A stretch of DNA of 64,000 nucleotides from Sphingomonadales bacterium (GTDB lineage Bacteria; Pseudomonadota; Alphaproteobacteria; Sphingomonadales; Sphingomonadaceae). The stretch is taken from assembly GCA_016707885.1 (NCBI GenBank), contig JADJGU010000001.1:124001-188000 (forward strand), in the 5' to 3' direction. The translations under genes were made by a program, and so were the position numbers. The notes beneath the pieces were generated by a model. It saw nothing but the letters and a program-made list of their open reading frames with translations. It had not been told where the DNA came from and ran no database searches. This document shows positions 26,098-33,582 of the stretch, piece by piece; positions within the stretch are counted from its first letter, which is position 1; each line of letters starts with the position of its first letter.

Positions 26098-26909
26098 TTG
26101 TTCTCAGCCGCCATTTTCTGCGCATAGCCTTGTGCGACCATAGCCTCCATCATGTCGAACAGCTTGTCCGGCTCTTTCGCGCGAAGGTCTACAATAGCCG
26201 CTTCCATCCCCTCGGCTATCAGCAATTCCCGGGTGTCGGCGTCCACTGCCTCCCAGATTTTCTGCGCAGCAAATTCGGGGGGGTAGCCATTTTCGATGGC
26301 CGCGTCACTCACGCCCCGGGTTGAACCGTCGGAAGTCAGTGCGTTCACAGAAACCCCTGTGCGCACCGAACCCGGAGTAACGACGAGCACTTTCAGGCCC
26401 AATCCTGCCGTCTCCGCACGCAGCGCGTCCGAATAACCGATCAGTCCGTGCTTCGCCGCGCTATAGGCGGTCCGCATCGGCGATCCGACCTTGCCTGCCA
26501 CGCTCGAAATCATGACCAACTGCCCGGAACCGCGAGCGACCATATGCGGAAGTAGCGCCTGAGTCAGCGCTATGGGAGCCAAAAGATCGACATCGACGAT
26601 CTTTTGGTAGACCGGAAACGCTGTATCGACGGCAAGCGAGCGCTGCGAAATGCCAGCATTGTTCACCAGAACATCGACATTGCCGGCAAACGCCACCGCC
26701 TTCTCCACCAATGCAGGAATGGCCGCATAGTCGGTGCTTTCAAAAGGCAGCACAAGGCAGCGATCCGGGGCATGGGCAGCCACCGCCTCCAGCGCCGCGA
26801 CATTGCGCCCCGAAAGCACACAGCGCCCGCCGCGTGCCAGCCATTCCTTCGCCAGTCCCTCACCGATTCCCGATGAAGCGCCCGTTATCCATGCCGTCTT
26901 GCCGCTCAT
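26094..26909 (-). CDS. Short-chain dehydrogenase/reductase (SDR)
   Basis: The protein has 271 residues from ATG 26909 (MSGKTAWITGASSGIGEGLA). Upstream codons in the frame belong to the end of the preceding gene. Cofactor motif TGASSGIG (9-16), NNAG, catalytic Ser in MISSVAGK, and YSAAK are all present. The C-terminal 60 residues (ELLIAEGMEAAIVDLRAKEP) form an extra helical tail seen in DHRS7-like SDRs. The start overlaps the stop of the serine hydrolase gene by 4 bp, so the two are co-transcribed. The substrate is unknown; a lipid or carbonyl compound is possible. Confidence 0.88.
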   Translation of the reverse strand: MSGKTAWITGASSGIGEGLAKEWLARGGRCVLSGRNVAALEAVAAHAPDRCLVLPFESTDYAAIPALVEKAVAFAGNVDVLVNNAGISQRSLAVDTAFPVYQKIVDVDLLAPIALTQALLPHMVARGSGQLVMISSVAGKVGSPMRTAYSAAKHGLIGYSDALRAETAGLGLKVLVVTPGSVRTGVSVNALTSDGSTRGVSDAAIENGYPPEFAAQKIWEAVDADTRELLIAEGMEAAIVDLRAKEPDKLFDMMEAMVAQGYAQKMAAENN

Positions 26910-28114
26910 TTCACATCCTCCGGAAAGGATGCGAGTTCGTCGTCCAGCGCCTTCTGCACGGCTTTGTAAAAGGCCTCGCGCCCATCCTGACCGGCGGGGT
27001 CGGTCGCGCGGGGCCAATTGCTGTTAGAAGCGATCACCAGCTTGCGTTTGGGATCGATGAAAATGCCCTGGCCGAAAATTCCCTGCGCCGCATAGCTGCC
27101 ATCGTCATAGGTCCACCATTGAAAGCCATAGCCTTTGCCGGGCGTGCCGATATCAGCCTGCTTGGTGGTCGCCGATGCTATCCAACCATCGGGCAAAATC
27201 GCTTTGCCGTTGACGAGACCGCCACCGAGGATGAACATCCCGAAGCGGGCATAATCGCGGGTCGATGCCTGGATGCAGCAGCCGCTGATTTCATGGCCGG
27301 TCGACCCCAGCAGCCAGCTTCCGTCCTGCTCCATGCCAAACGGGGCCCAGACCTTTTCGGAGAGATAGTCGGACAATTTCTTGCCCGTTGCCTTGCTGAC
27401 GAGAACGCCGATCAAATTGGTCTCACCGGTCTTGTACACCCACTTTGTGCCCGCCGGAGCCTCACGCGGCAGCTTGCGCATATAGCTGACGGTTACGTCG
27501 ATGCCCGGTTCGGCCTTATGCTCGTTGAAGCGCGCCACATCGGACTTCGGATCTTCATAATCCTCATTCCATTTGATGCCCGAGGTCATCGTCAGCAACT
27601 GCGCGATGGTGACATCGTCATAGGCCGACCCCTTCATTTCGGGGATATACTGCGTCACCTTGTCATCCAGGCTCTTGATATAGCCATCCTTGATTGCCGC
27701 ACCGACCATCGTCGACGTCAGCGACTTGGCGACCGAAAAGCTGGTCCATTTGCCATTGCCATCGAAATCGAGACCATATTTTTCAAGGCGGATCTGGCCG
27801 TTGTGGACAATAACCAAGCCTGCGGTGCGCTGCGCCTTCATATAGGCATCAACGTCGATTCCCGGTTTCAGTTCTGCGCCTTTGGTAAGCGGGAAGACCT
27901 TGTCACCCGCTTCGATAATATTCGCCTTGGCCAGAACCGGCAGGCGATCCATGGTGCGGAAGGCAGCATCACGCTGCGGGATTGACCAGAACAGGACATT
28001 GCGATCGGTTGGCAGGTTCGCCGCCAGATTGCGCATGTCTTTGTCCATTGTCAGCCAGCCAATGCCAAGCACCGCTGCGACCACGACCAACAGGCCGATA
28101 ATCCATTTTTTCAT
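26906..28114 (-). CDS. Serine hydrolase of the beta-lactamase/esterase family
   Basis: The protein has 402 residues. An N-terminal hydrophobic helix (IIGLLVVVAAVLGIGWL, about 5-21) is an uncleaved anchor or signal. The class C beta-lactamase-like domain has the nucleophile motif SxxK in SFSVAKSLTS, a Tyr in WVYKTGETNLIG as the second motif, and GYGFQWWTYDDGSYAAQGIF near the third. Such proteins are usually esterases or peptidases rather than antibiotic-resistance enzymes. It probably faces the periplasm. It shares an operon with the SDR gene and follows the cfa gene with a 22-bp gap. Confidence 0.88.
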   Translation of the reverse strand: MKKWIIGLLVVVAAVLGIGWLTMDKDMRNLAANLPTDRNVLFWSIPQRDAAFRTMDRLPVLAKANIIEAGDKVFPLTKGAELKPGIDVDAYMKAQRTAGLVIVHNGQIRLEKYGLDFDGNGKWTSFSVAKSLTSTMVGAAIKDGYIKSLDDKVTQYIPEMKGSAYDDVTIAQLLTMTSGIKWNEDYEDPKSDVARFNEHKAEPGIDVTVSYMRKLPREAPAGTKWVYKTGETNLIGVLVSKATGKKLSDYLSEKVWAPFGMEQDGSWLLGSTGHEISGCCIQASTRDYARFGMFILGGGLVNGKAILPDGWIASATTKQADIGTPGKGYGFQWWTYDDGSYAAQGIFGQGIFIDPKRKLVIASNSNWPRATDPAGQDGREAFYKAVQKALDDELASFPEDVK

Positions 28115-28136
28115 GCTGTCCCTCTCCCGTCCCTCT

Positions 28137-29414
28137 TTAACTTTTGACCAGTGTCACCTGCGCCACATTGATTCCGCCTCCACGGAACCCGCCCTCGCAA
28201 TACATCAGGTAAAAACGCCAAAGCGCAACGAATTTTTCGTCGAATCCAGCGGGCAAGCGCCTTTCCGCTACGGCAGCCTCAAAACGTTCGCGCCACAAGC
28301 GGAGCGTTTCCGCATAATGCTCGCCATAATCAGCCTGATCCTCCCAGCGCAGCCCGCGCTCCTCTGCCAAGGCGCGGAAGCGGCTTTCCGACAGCAGCAT
28401 ACCGCCCGGAAAGATATAGCGCTGGATGAAATCCTGCCCGTCGGCATATTGTTCAAAAATGTCGTCCTCGATGCGAATATATTGCAGCGCCGCTCGTCCG
28501 CCGAGCTTAAGGCAACGGACGATGCAGTCGAGATAGGCGGGCCAATATTCCTGCCCGACAGCTTCGACCATTTCGACGCTGGCGATGGCATCATATTGTC
28601 CGATGACATCGCGGTAATCGGTCAACGTGATTTTCCGGTCGCGTTTCTCGGCCAGCCGCGCTTCGGCAAAGCGGATCTGTTCGGGGGATAGACTGATACC
28701 GTGATAGCTGATCGGTGCATGTTCGAGCGCCGCTTCTGCAAGCCCGCCCCAGCCGCAGCCAATTTCGAGCAATTTATCGCCTGCTTTCAATTGTGCACGA
28801 TCAAGGATCAGGCCAATCTTACGCTTCTGCGCGGTTTCGAGTGCCTCTCCGGCTGGCGGCAGATGTCCGAACACCGCGCTCGAATAAGTCATCGTCGCGT
28901 CGAGCCAGCTTGCGTAAAAATCGTTGCCGAGGTCGTAATGCGCTTCAACATTGTCGCGCGCATGTTTGCGGGTGTTGCGGTGCAGCCAATGCGCGATCCG
29001 ACCGGCGATTTTTGCCAGACCCGATGCGCGGCCTACGCTGCCGAGCGCAACCCGGTTGCGCATGAACAGGTCAAAGATGGGAACAGGATCAGGGCTGTAC
29101 CATTCGCCCGCTGCCCAGCTTTCATACCAGCCGACGGAACCGCTGCGTGCCAGCCGGACCAAGGCATTCCAGTCTCGGATTTCAATCGTTGCGGTAGGGC
29201 CCTCCCCACGCCCACCTGCAACCCGCGTCGTCCCATCGGGCAAGCGGCCCTCTATGACCCCATATTCCAGACCCTGATCGATGCGGTCCAATATGGTCTG
29301 GATGAAATGCGACGCCGCTTTTCCCTTTAACCGCGAAAAAAGGCCGCCCCGCGCCCCTGGCAAGCTAGCCTGATGGACGAGGTGACGGCCTCTTTTGTGT
29401 TCCGGTGCATTCAT
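28137..29414 (-). CDS. cfa: Cyclopropane-fatty-acyl-phospholipid synthase family protein
   Basis: This 425-residue SAM-dependent methyltransferase of the CFA family adds a methylene group across double bonds of membrane phospholipid acyl chains. An N-terminal lipid-binding part (about 1-130) precedes YDLGNDFYASWLDATMTYSS, the conserved start of the catalytic domain. The SAM-binding motif is LLEIGCGWGGLAEAA (about 205-219), followed by SVEMVEAVGQEYWP and QDFIQRYIFPGGMLLSE. It ends with the typical CEGGFRGGGINVAQVTLVK. Length and motifs are normal. It lies directly upstream of the hydrolase/SDR genes in the same direction. Confidence 0.9.
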   Translation of the reverse strand: MNAPEHKRGRHLVHQASLPGARGGLFSRLKGKAASHFIQTILDRIDQGLEYGVIEGRLPDGTTRVAGGRGEGPTATIEIRDWNALVRLARSGSVGWYESWAAGEWYSPDPVPIFDLFMRNRVALGSVGRASGLAKIAGRIAHWLHRNTRKHARDNVEAHYDLGNDFYASWLDATMTYSSAVFGHLPPAGEALETAQKRKIGLILDRAQLKAGDKLLEIGCGWGGLAEAALEHAPISYHGISLSPEQIRFAEARLAEKRDRKITLTDYRDVIGQYDAIASVEMVEAVGQEYWPAYLDCIVRCLKLGGRAALQYIRIEDDIFEQYADGQDFIQRYIFPGGMLLSESRFRALAEERGLRWEDQADYGEHYAETLRLWRERFEAAVAERRLPAGFDEKFVALWRFYLMYCEGGFRGGGINVAQVTLVKS

Positions 29415-29434
29415 TGCACCAGTCTATGCCGTGA

Positions 29435-29848
29435 TTACTTCTTCTTCAACTCATCGCGAATTTCGGCGAGCAAATCGACCTCGGTTGGGCCTTCGGCAGC
29501 CGGGGGCGGGATCAGCTTGTTTGCCTGACGTACGATCAGGAAGATAACAAAGGCAAGAATCAGGAAATTGATGATCGCAGTGATGAAGCTGCCCCAGGCA
29601 AAGACATTGGCGCCTGCTGCCTTTGCGGCTGCCAGCGACATACCAGCCTGCACTTTTTCAGCACCACCAAGAATGATATACTTCGCACTGAAATCAGTCC
29701 CACCGCCGGTAATCAACGAAATCAATGGCATGATCAAATCGTCGGTGAGCGACGAAACGATTTTTCCGAATGCAGCTCCGATAATTACACCAACGGCAAG
29801 ATCCAGCACATTGCCCCGCGCAATGAACGCTTTGAATTCAGATAACAT
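29435..29848 (-). CDS. mscL: Large-conductance mechanosensitive channel MscL
   Basis: The protein has 137 residues from ATG 29848 (MLSEFKAFIARGNVLDLAVG) with GGAGA about 7 bases upstream; a longer frame is not needed. MscL is a homopentameric inner-membrane channel that opens under osmotic downshock. The first helix DLAVGVIIGAAFGKIVSSL has the conserved pore Gly/Ala pattern. The periplasmic loop DLIMPLISLITGGGTDF, second helix NFLILAFVIFLIVRQANKL and C-terminal helix LLAEIRDELKKK all match. The gene ends 20 bp before the cfa start and is probably independently expressed. Confidence 0.96.
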   Translation of the reverse strand: MLSEFKAFIARGNVLDLAVGVIIGAAFGKIVSSLTDDLIMPLISLITGGGTDFSAKYIILGGAEKVQAGMSLAAAKAAGANVFAWGSFITAIINFLILAFVIFLIVRQANKLIPPPAAEGPTEVDLLAEIRDELKKK

Positions 29849-30002
29849 TTCGAGTCTCCCCATAGGTCAAATGATCTGTATTGATGGTAAACATATTGTA
29901 ACTTGTGTCGAGACCGGCAAATGTAACTTTTTCGGCGATTGAATCCGCAAGCCAGCTGCCCTATCTAGGAAATACACAATCTTCCGGGGAAGGAGTTCAC
30001 AC

Positions 30003-30605
30003 ATGCGTTCTGATCTTGCCAAGTTCCTGCTTGTACCTGTTGCCGCCGTTTCGGTTGCCGGTTGCGGTATCAACAGCGTGCCGACTGCCGAGGAAAATGC
30101 GAAGGCGAAATGGGCGGATGTGCAAGCCGCGTTTCAGGAGCGCGCCAATCTGATCCCCAATCTGGCTGCCGTCGTCAAAGGTGCTGCCGCGCAAGAAAAC
30201 AAGACGCTGACCGAAGTGATCGAAGCGCGCGCGAAAGCAACGTCGGTTACCCTGGCACCCGGCGATCTTAACGATCCGGCCAAAATGGCAGCGTTCCAAA
30301 CCGCGCAGAACAATCTGTCGGGCAGTCTGTCGCGCTTGCTGGTTTCGGTCGAGCAATATCCGCAGCTCAAGAGCCAGGAAGGCTTCCTGAAATTGCAGGA
30401 CCAGTTGGAAGGTCAGGAAAACCGCATCCGCATCACGCTGCGTGATTACAACGAAGCGGTGCGCCAGTATAACACGACAATCCGCACCTTCCCCGACATC
30501 ATCGGCGCGAAAGTGATCCACGGCGCCAAGCCGATGGTGCCCTATGAAGCGTCAACGCCGGGTGCAGAAGTCGCGCCGAAGCTCGACATGGCGCCGACGC
30601 AGTAA
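30003..30605 (+). CDS. LemA family lipoprotein
   Basis: The 200-residue protein has a lipoprotein signal (LLVPVAAVSVAGC, Cys21) and the LemA domain: KWADVQAAFQERANLIPNLA with the NLIPNL motif (about 50-55), then long helices (QNNLSGSLSRLLVSVEQYPQ; LQDQLEGQENRIRITLRDYN) and a RTFPDIIGAKV end. LemA proteins form helical bundles at the membrane; their role is not settled, but they often pair with TPM-domain proteins. Here two TPM genes follow in the same direction, which supports the call. AAGGAG lies about 8 bases before the ATG. Confidence 0.92.
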   Translation: MRSDLAKFLLVPVAAVSVAGCGINSVPTAEENAKAKWADVQAAFQERANLIPNLAAVVKGAAAQENKTLTEVIEARAKATSVTLAPGDLNDPAKMAAFQTAQNNLSGSLSRLLVSVEQYPQLKSQEGFLKLQDQLEGQENRIRITLRDYNEAVRQYNTTIRTFPDIIGAKVIHGAKPMVPYEASTPGAEVAPKLDMAPTQ

Positions 30606-30628
30606 CGCCGCTGAACCGGACCAAGCAC

Positions 30629-31453
30629 ATGCTCAGGGCCTTTGCCCTTTTCCTCGCGACGCTGAGCGTATTGATCGGAAGTCCTGCATCCGCGCAGGAT
30701 TTCCCGAAACTGACCGGCCGCGTGGTTGATCAGGCCGACTTGCTGACGCCCGAACAGGAAGCATCGCTGACAGCCAAGCTGGCGGGGCTCGAAACCCAAT
30801 CGAACCGCCAGCTGGTCGTCACCACGATCAAAGATCTGCAGGGCTATGAGATTTCGGACTATGGCTATCGGCTTGGTCGCCATTGGGCCATTGGGCAGGA
30901 TGGCAAGGGCGAAAGCGAAAAAGATAATGGCGCGATCCTGATCGTTGCCCCGAACGAGCGCAAAATGCGCATTGAGGTTGGCTATGGCCTGGAGCCTGTC
31001 CTGACCGACGGCCTTTCCTCCAGCATCATCCGCAACGATATCACACCCTTCTTCAAATCAGGCGATTTCAATGGTGGTATCAACGCCGGGGTGGACCGCA
31101 TCGTGACGCAGTTGACGCTTCCGCCCGAAGAGGCAGCCAAGATTGCCGAGGAAGTGGCGCTGGCCGAAACGCGATCAAATGACGATGGCGAAGCCGTTTT
31201 TCTTGTCATCTTCTGGCTGTTCATCTTCCTTTTCTTCATCCTGCCGATCATCATCTCGATCGCGCGTGGAGGTAAAAAACACCGGCGGGGCCGCGACAAA
31301 CATTGGGGCGGCCCAGTGATTATCTGGGGCGGCGGTGGCTCGAGCTGGGGCGGCGGCAGTAGCGGCGGCTTTGGCGGTGACGGTTTTGGCGGCGGAGGCT
31401 TCTCCGGCGGCGGCGGCAGCTTCGGCGGCGGCGGTGCCTCGGGGGGATGGTGA
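30629..31453 (+). CDS. TPM-domain (YgcG-like) membrane protein
   Basis: The protein has 274 residues: signal peptide (FALFLATLSVLIGSPASAQ), a TPM domain (about 27-165, GRVVDQADLLTPEQEASLT; NGAILIVAPNERKMRIEVGY), a membrane helix (FLVIFWLFIFLFFILPIIIS), and a Gly/Ser-rich C-terminal tail of about 45 residues. This is the standard layout of YgcG/TPM proteins partnered with LemA. TPM domains have been linked to phosphatase-like and membrane-protein repair roles in plants, but the bacterial role is unclear. It overlaps the next TPM gene by 7 bp. Confidence 0.9.
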   Translation: MLRAFALFLATLSVLIGSPASAQDFPKLTGRVVDQADLLTPEQEASLTAKLAGLETQSNRQLVVTTIKDLQGYEISDYGYRLGRHWAIGQDGKGESEKDNGAILIVAPNERKMRIEVGYGLEPVLTDGLSSSIIRNDITPFFKSGDFNGGINAGVDRIVTQLTLPPEEAAKIAEEVALAETRSNDDGEAVFLVIFWLFIFLFFILPIIISIARGGKKHRRGRDKHWGGPVIIWGGGGSSWGGGSSGGFGGDGFGGGGFSGGGGSFGGGGASGGW

Positions 31454-32145
31454 GCATGGCCTTGCGCAAGATCAGCTATGTCAGTGAAGCCGATCACCAA
31501 TTAGTGACTGCGGCGGTAGCCGAGGCAGAGCATCACACAAGCGGCGAAATCGTGACCATCGTCACCGACCTGTCCGACGATTATCACGACATCGCGCTGT
31601 CATGGGCGACGATGATCGCGTTCCTAGCCTTGTCGGTGGTCGCGGTATTCCCCGATTTCTATCTCGGCATGGTCGACCGCGCATTGGGCGGATGGGAGCA
31701 TGACTGGACGGCGAGCGAATATCTTGCGCTGATCTTCCTGTTCATGGGCGGCAAATGGCTCGGCACCTGGCTTCTCATGAAATGGATGCCGCTGCGGCTG
31801 TTTCTGACGCCCAAACATATCAAGATGCGCCGCGTGCGCGCCCGCGCAATCGACCTGTTCAAAGTGGGTACCGAGAGCAAGACCGTCGGACGCACCGGTG
31901 TGCTGCTTTACCTTTCCATGCGCGAACACCGGGCTGAAATCGTTGCCGACGAAGCCATTGCCAGCAAGGTTGCTCCCGAAGTCTGGGGTGATGCCATGAT
32001 CGCGCTGATCGACAACCTCCGCGAAGGCCGCCCCGGCGAAGGCATGGCCGAAGCGGTTCGGCAAATGGGCGTAGTGCTGGCAGAACACTTCCCCAAAGGC
32101 AGCGAAAATCCGAATGAATTGCCTGACAGGTTGATCGAAATCTGA
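31447..32145 (+). CDS. Second TPM-domain membrane protein
   Basis: The 232-residue protein has a shorter TPM-like domain at the N-terminus (ITAAV-like VTAAVAEAEHHTSGEIVTIV), two membrane helices (SWATMIAFLALSVVAVFPDF; YLALIFLFMGGKWLGTWLL) and a soluble part with VGRTGVLLYLSMREHRAEIV, a motif of TPM_phosphatase-type proteins. The start at 31447 overlaps the previous stop (ATGGTGA); ATG 31456 would lose three residues. It is the third gene of the lemA-TPM-TPM cluster, so the products probably act together at the cell membrane. Confidence 0.88.
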   Translation: MVSMALRKISYVSEADHQLVTAAVAEAEHHTSGEIVTIVTDLSDDYHDIALSWATMIAFLALSVVAVFPDFYLGMVDRALGGWEHDWTASEYLALIFLFMGGKWLGTWLLMKWMPLRLFLTPKHIKMRRVRARAIDLFKVGTESKTVGRTGVLLYLSMREHRAEIVADEAIASKVAPEVWGDAMIALIDNLREGRPGEGMAEAVRQMGVVLAEHFPKGSENPNELPDRLIEI

Positions 32146-32663
32146 TGCCGGACAACGGAGTCGAAGAAATCGTCTGGCAGGGCAAATTCGTTACCGCCAA
32201 GCGCAAAGGCAAATGGGAATTTGTCAGCCGGTCGCGCGAGATTAAGGCGGCGGTTATCCTCGCGGTCGAGGACGGGCATGTCTTGCTGGTCGAACAATAT
32301 CGCGTGCCACTGGGCAGGAACTGTATCGAACTTCCCGCCGGACTGATTGGCGACGAAACCGAAGGCGAAGACCCGCTGGAGGCGGCAGGTCGCGAACTGG
32401 AAGAAGAAACCGGCTATCGCGCGGCAAAGCTGGAATCGTTGGGCGAATATTATTCATCCCCTGGCATGGTGAGCGAGAGTTTCACCTTGGTTCGTGCCTC
32501 GGGACTGACACGGGTTGGGGACGGCGGCGGCACCGATGGTGAGGACATCACCGTGCACCGGGTAGCACTAAGCGAACTGCCCCGGTTCCTCGAAAGCAAG
32601 CGCGTAGATAATATCGGCGTTGATGTGCGCCTGTTGTTGCTCTTGGGCCAGCGGTTGCTTTGA
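32145..32663 (+). CDS. Nudix hydrolase (ADP-ribose pyrophosphatase type)
   Basis: The 172-residue protein has the Nudix box G-x5-E-x7-REUXEE: GDETEGEDPLEAAGRELEEE. It is preceded by LVEQYRVPLGRNCIELPAGL, the usual strand pair of ADP-ribose pyrophosphatases. These enzymes hydrolyse nucleoside diphosphates linked to other groups, here most likely ADP-ribose. The PG at SSPGMVSE fits the substrate-defining proline of ADPRase-type members. The start overlaps the preceding TPM stop (TGATG), so it is co-transcribed with the lemA cluster. Confidence 0.9.
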   Translation: MPDNGVEEIVWQGKFVTAKRKGKWEFVSRSREIKAAVILAVEDGHVLLVEQYRVPLGRNCIELPAGLIGDETEGEDPLEAAGRELEEETGYRAAKLESLGEYYSSPGMVSESFTLVRASGLTRVGDGGGTDGEDITVHRVALSELPRFLESKRVDNIGVDVRLLLLLGQRLL

Positions 32664-32665
32664 CG

Positions 32666-33262
32666 ATGGCCTCGCCTACAAAAATTGTTGTCAACTTAAA
32701 GTCTCGATATGCGGAGCCGCATCGTACCTATCATAATTGGCATCATATCGAAGCATTATTGCGCTGGATGGACTCCGGTGAGTTCAGCTTGCATGACCAA
32801 GACGCGGTGCGCTGGGCGATATTGTTTCATGATGCGATCTATGACCCCATGAGCAAGGAAAATGAGGAACGCAGCGCACAACTTGCGGAGGTTGAGCTTG
32901 CATCCAGCATCGATGCAGAAAAGATTGCACTGGTTGTCGCAATGATACGGGCGACAGCAGTGCATAAAATAGTTCCCGGACTTGAGCCCGCTGCGGAAGC
33001 TGACCTTGCGCATTTCCTCGACATGGACTTGTCTATCTTGGGGGCCGAACCAACAGTTTTCGATCTCTATGAACAGAATATCCGCGCGGAGTATGCGCAA
33101 TTTCCGGACGATTTATTTTGGCCAGGGCGGATGGCTGTATTGAAGCGGTTTTTAGATCGTGATCGACTCTACTTCAGCGATTGGGGCTTCAAGCGTTTTG
33201 AAGCCAAGGCGAGAAGCAACCTTCATCGATCGATAGAAGCGATAGCCCAAAAACTTATCTGA
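32666..33262 (+). CDS. HD-domain-like predicted metal-dependent hydrolase
   Basis: The protein has 198 residues from ATG 32666; a TTG at 32660 that overlaps the Nudix stop is an alternative. It has the pattern of the COG4339-type HD hydrolases: YHNWHHIEALLRWMD (about 20-34), WAILFHDAIYDPMSKENEER (about 50-69, with the HD pair) and a later FLDMDLSILGAEP. These His/Asp sets bind metal and hydrolyse phosphoesters; the real substrate is unknown. The codon use is less GC-rich than its neighbours. It ends in a short convergent overlap with the next gene. Confidence 0.85.
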   Translation: MASPTKIVVNLKSRYAEPHRTYHNWHHIEALLRWMDSGEFSLHDQDAVRWAILFHDAIYDPMSKENEERSAQLAEVELASSIDAEKIALVVAMIRATAVHKIVPGLEPAAEADLAHFLDMDLSILGAEPTVFDLYEQNIRAEYAQFPDDLFWPGRMAVLKRFLDRDRLYFSDWGFKRFEAKARSNLHRSIEAIAQKLI

Positions 33263-33536
33263 AATTGTCGGCGTAGGCCTGCAGCTTCAGCACCTTGGGC
33301 GCGGCAGGAATGACCGTATAGATGATGCCATTCTTGTCGGCATAGGCCTTGGCCGCGTCGAGCGTAGCAAATTTCAGGTTCAACTGGCGACGCGTATCGG
33401 CCGAACCGGCCCAGCCCATCAGCGGATCAGGGCGCTGCGCGTCGACGGGGTTATATTCCAGCACCCATTGCCCGGTTCCGTAACGACCCGATTGGAGCGC
33501 ATTTTTCGATTTCTGGACGATCCGTGCCTGAGTCAT
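33255..33536 (-). CDS. NADH dehydrogenase accessory subunit, NDUFS4 (ETC complex I) family
   Basis: The protein has 93 residues and belongs to the NDUFS4/18-kDa family of accessory complex I subunits found in alphaproteobacteria and mitochondria: ARIVQKSKNALQSGRYGTGQ at the start, WVLEYNPVDAQRPDPLMGWA with the conserved Trp-Gly/Ala-Gly segment, then LKFATLDAAKAYADKNGI. It binds near the NADH-oxidising arm and stabilises the complex. The main nuo operon is not in the window. It converges with the HD hydrolase gene with an 8-bp overlap. Confidence 0.9.
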   Translation of the reverse strand: MTQARIVQKSKNALQSGRYGTGQWVLEYNPVDAQRPDPLMGWAGSADTRRQLNLKFATLDAAKAYADKNGIIYTVIPAAPKVLKLQAYADNFR

Positions 33537-33582
33537 AAATACCCCTTCTGCAGCGGCCCTTTCGCCGATTTAGGCGCGCCAA

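Noticed and set aside
26711..27985. Plus-strand frame of 424 codons
   Set aside because: It is antisense to the SDR and serine hydrolase genes, both of which have clear catalytic motifs.
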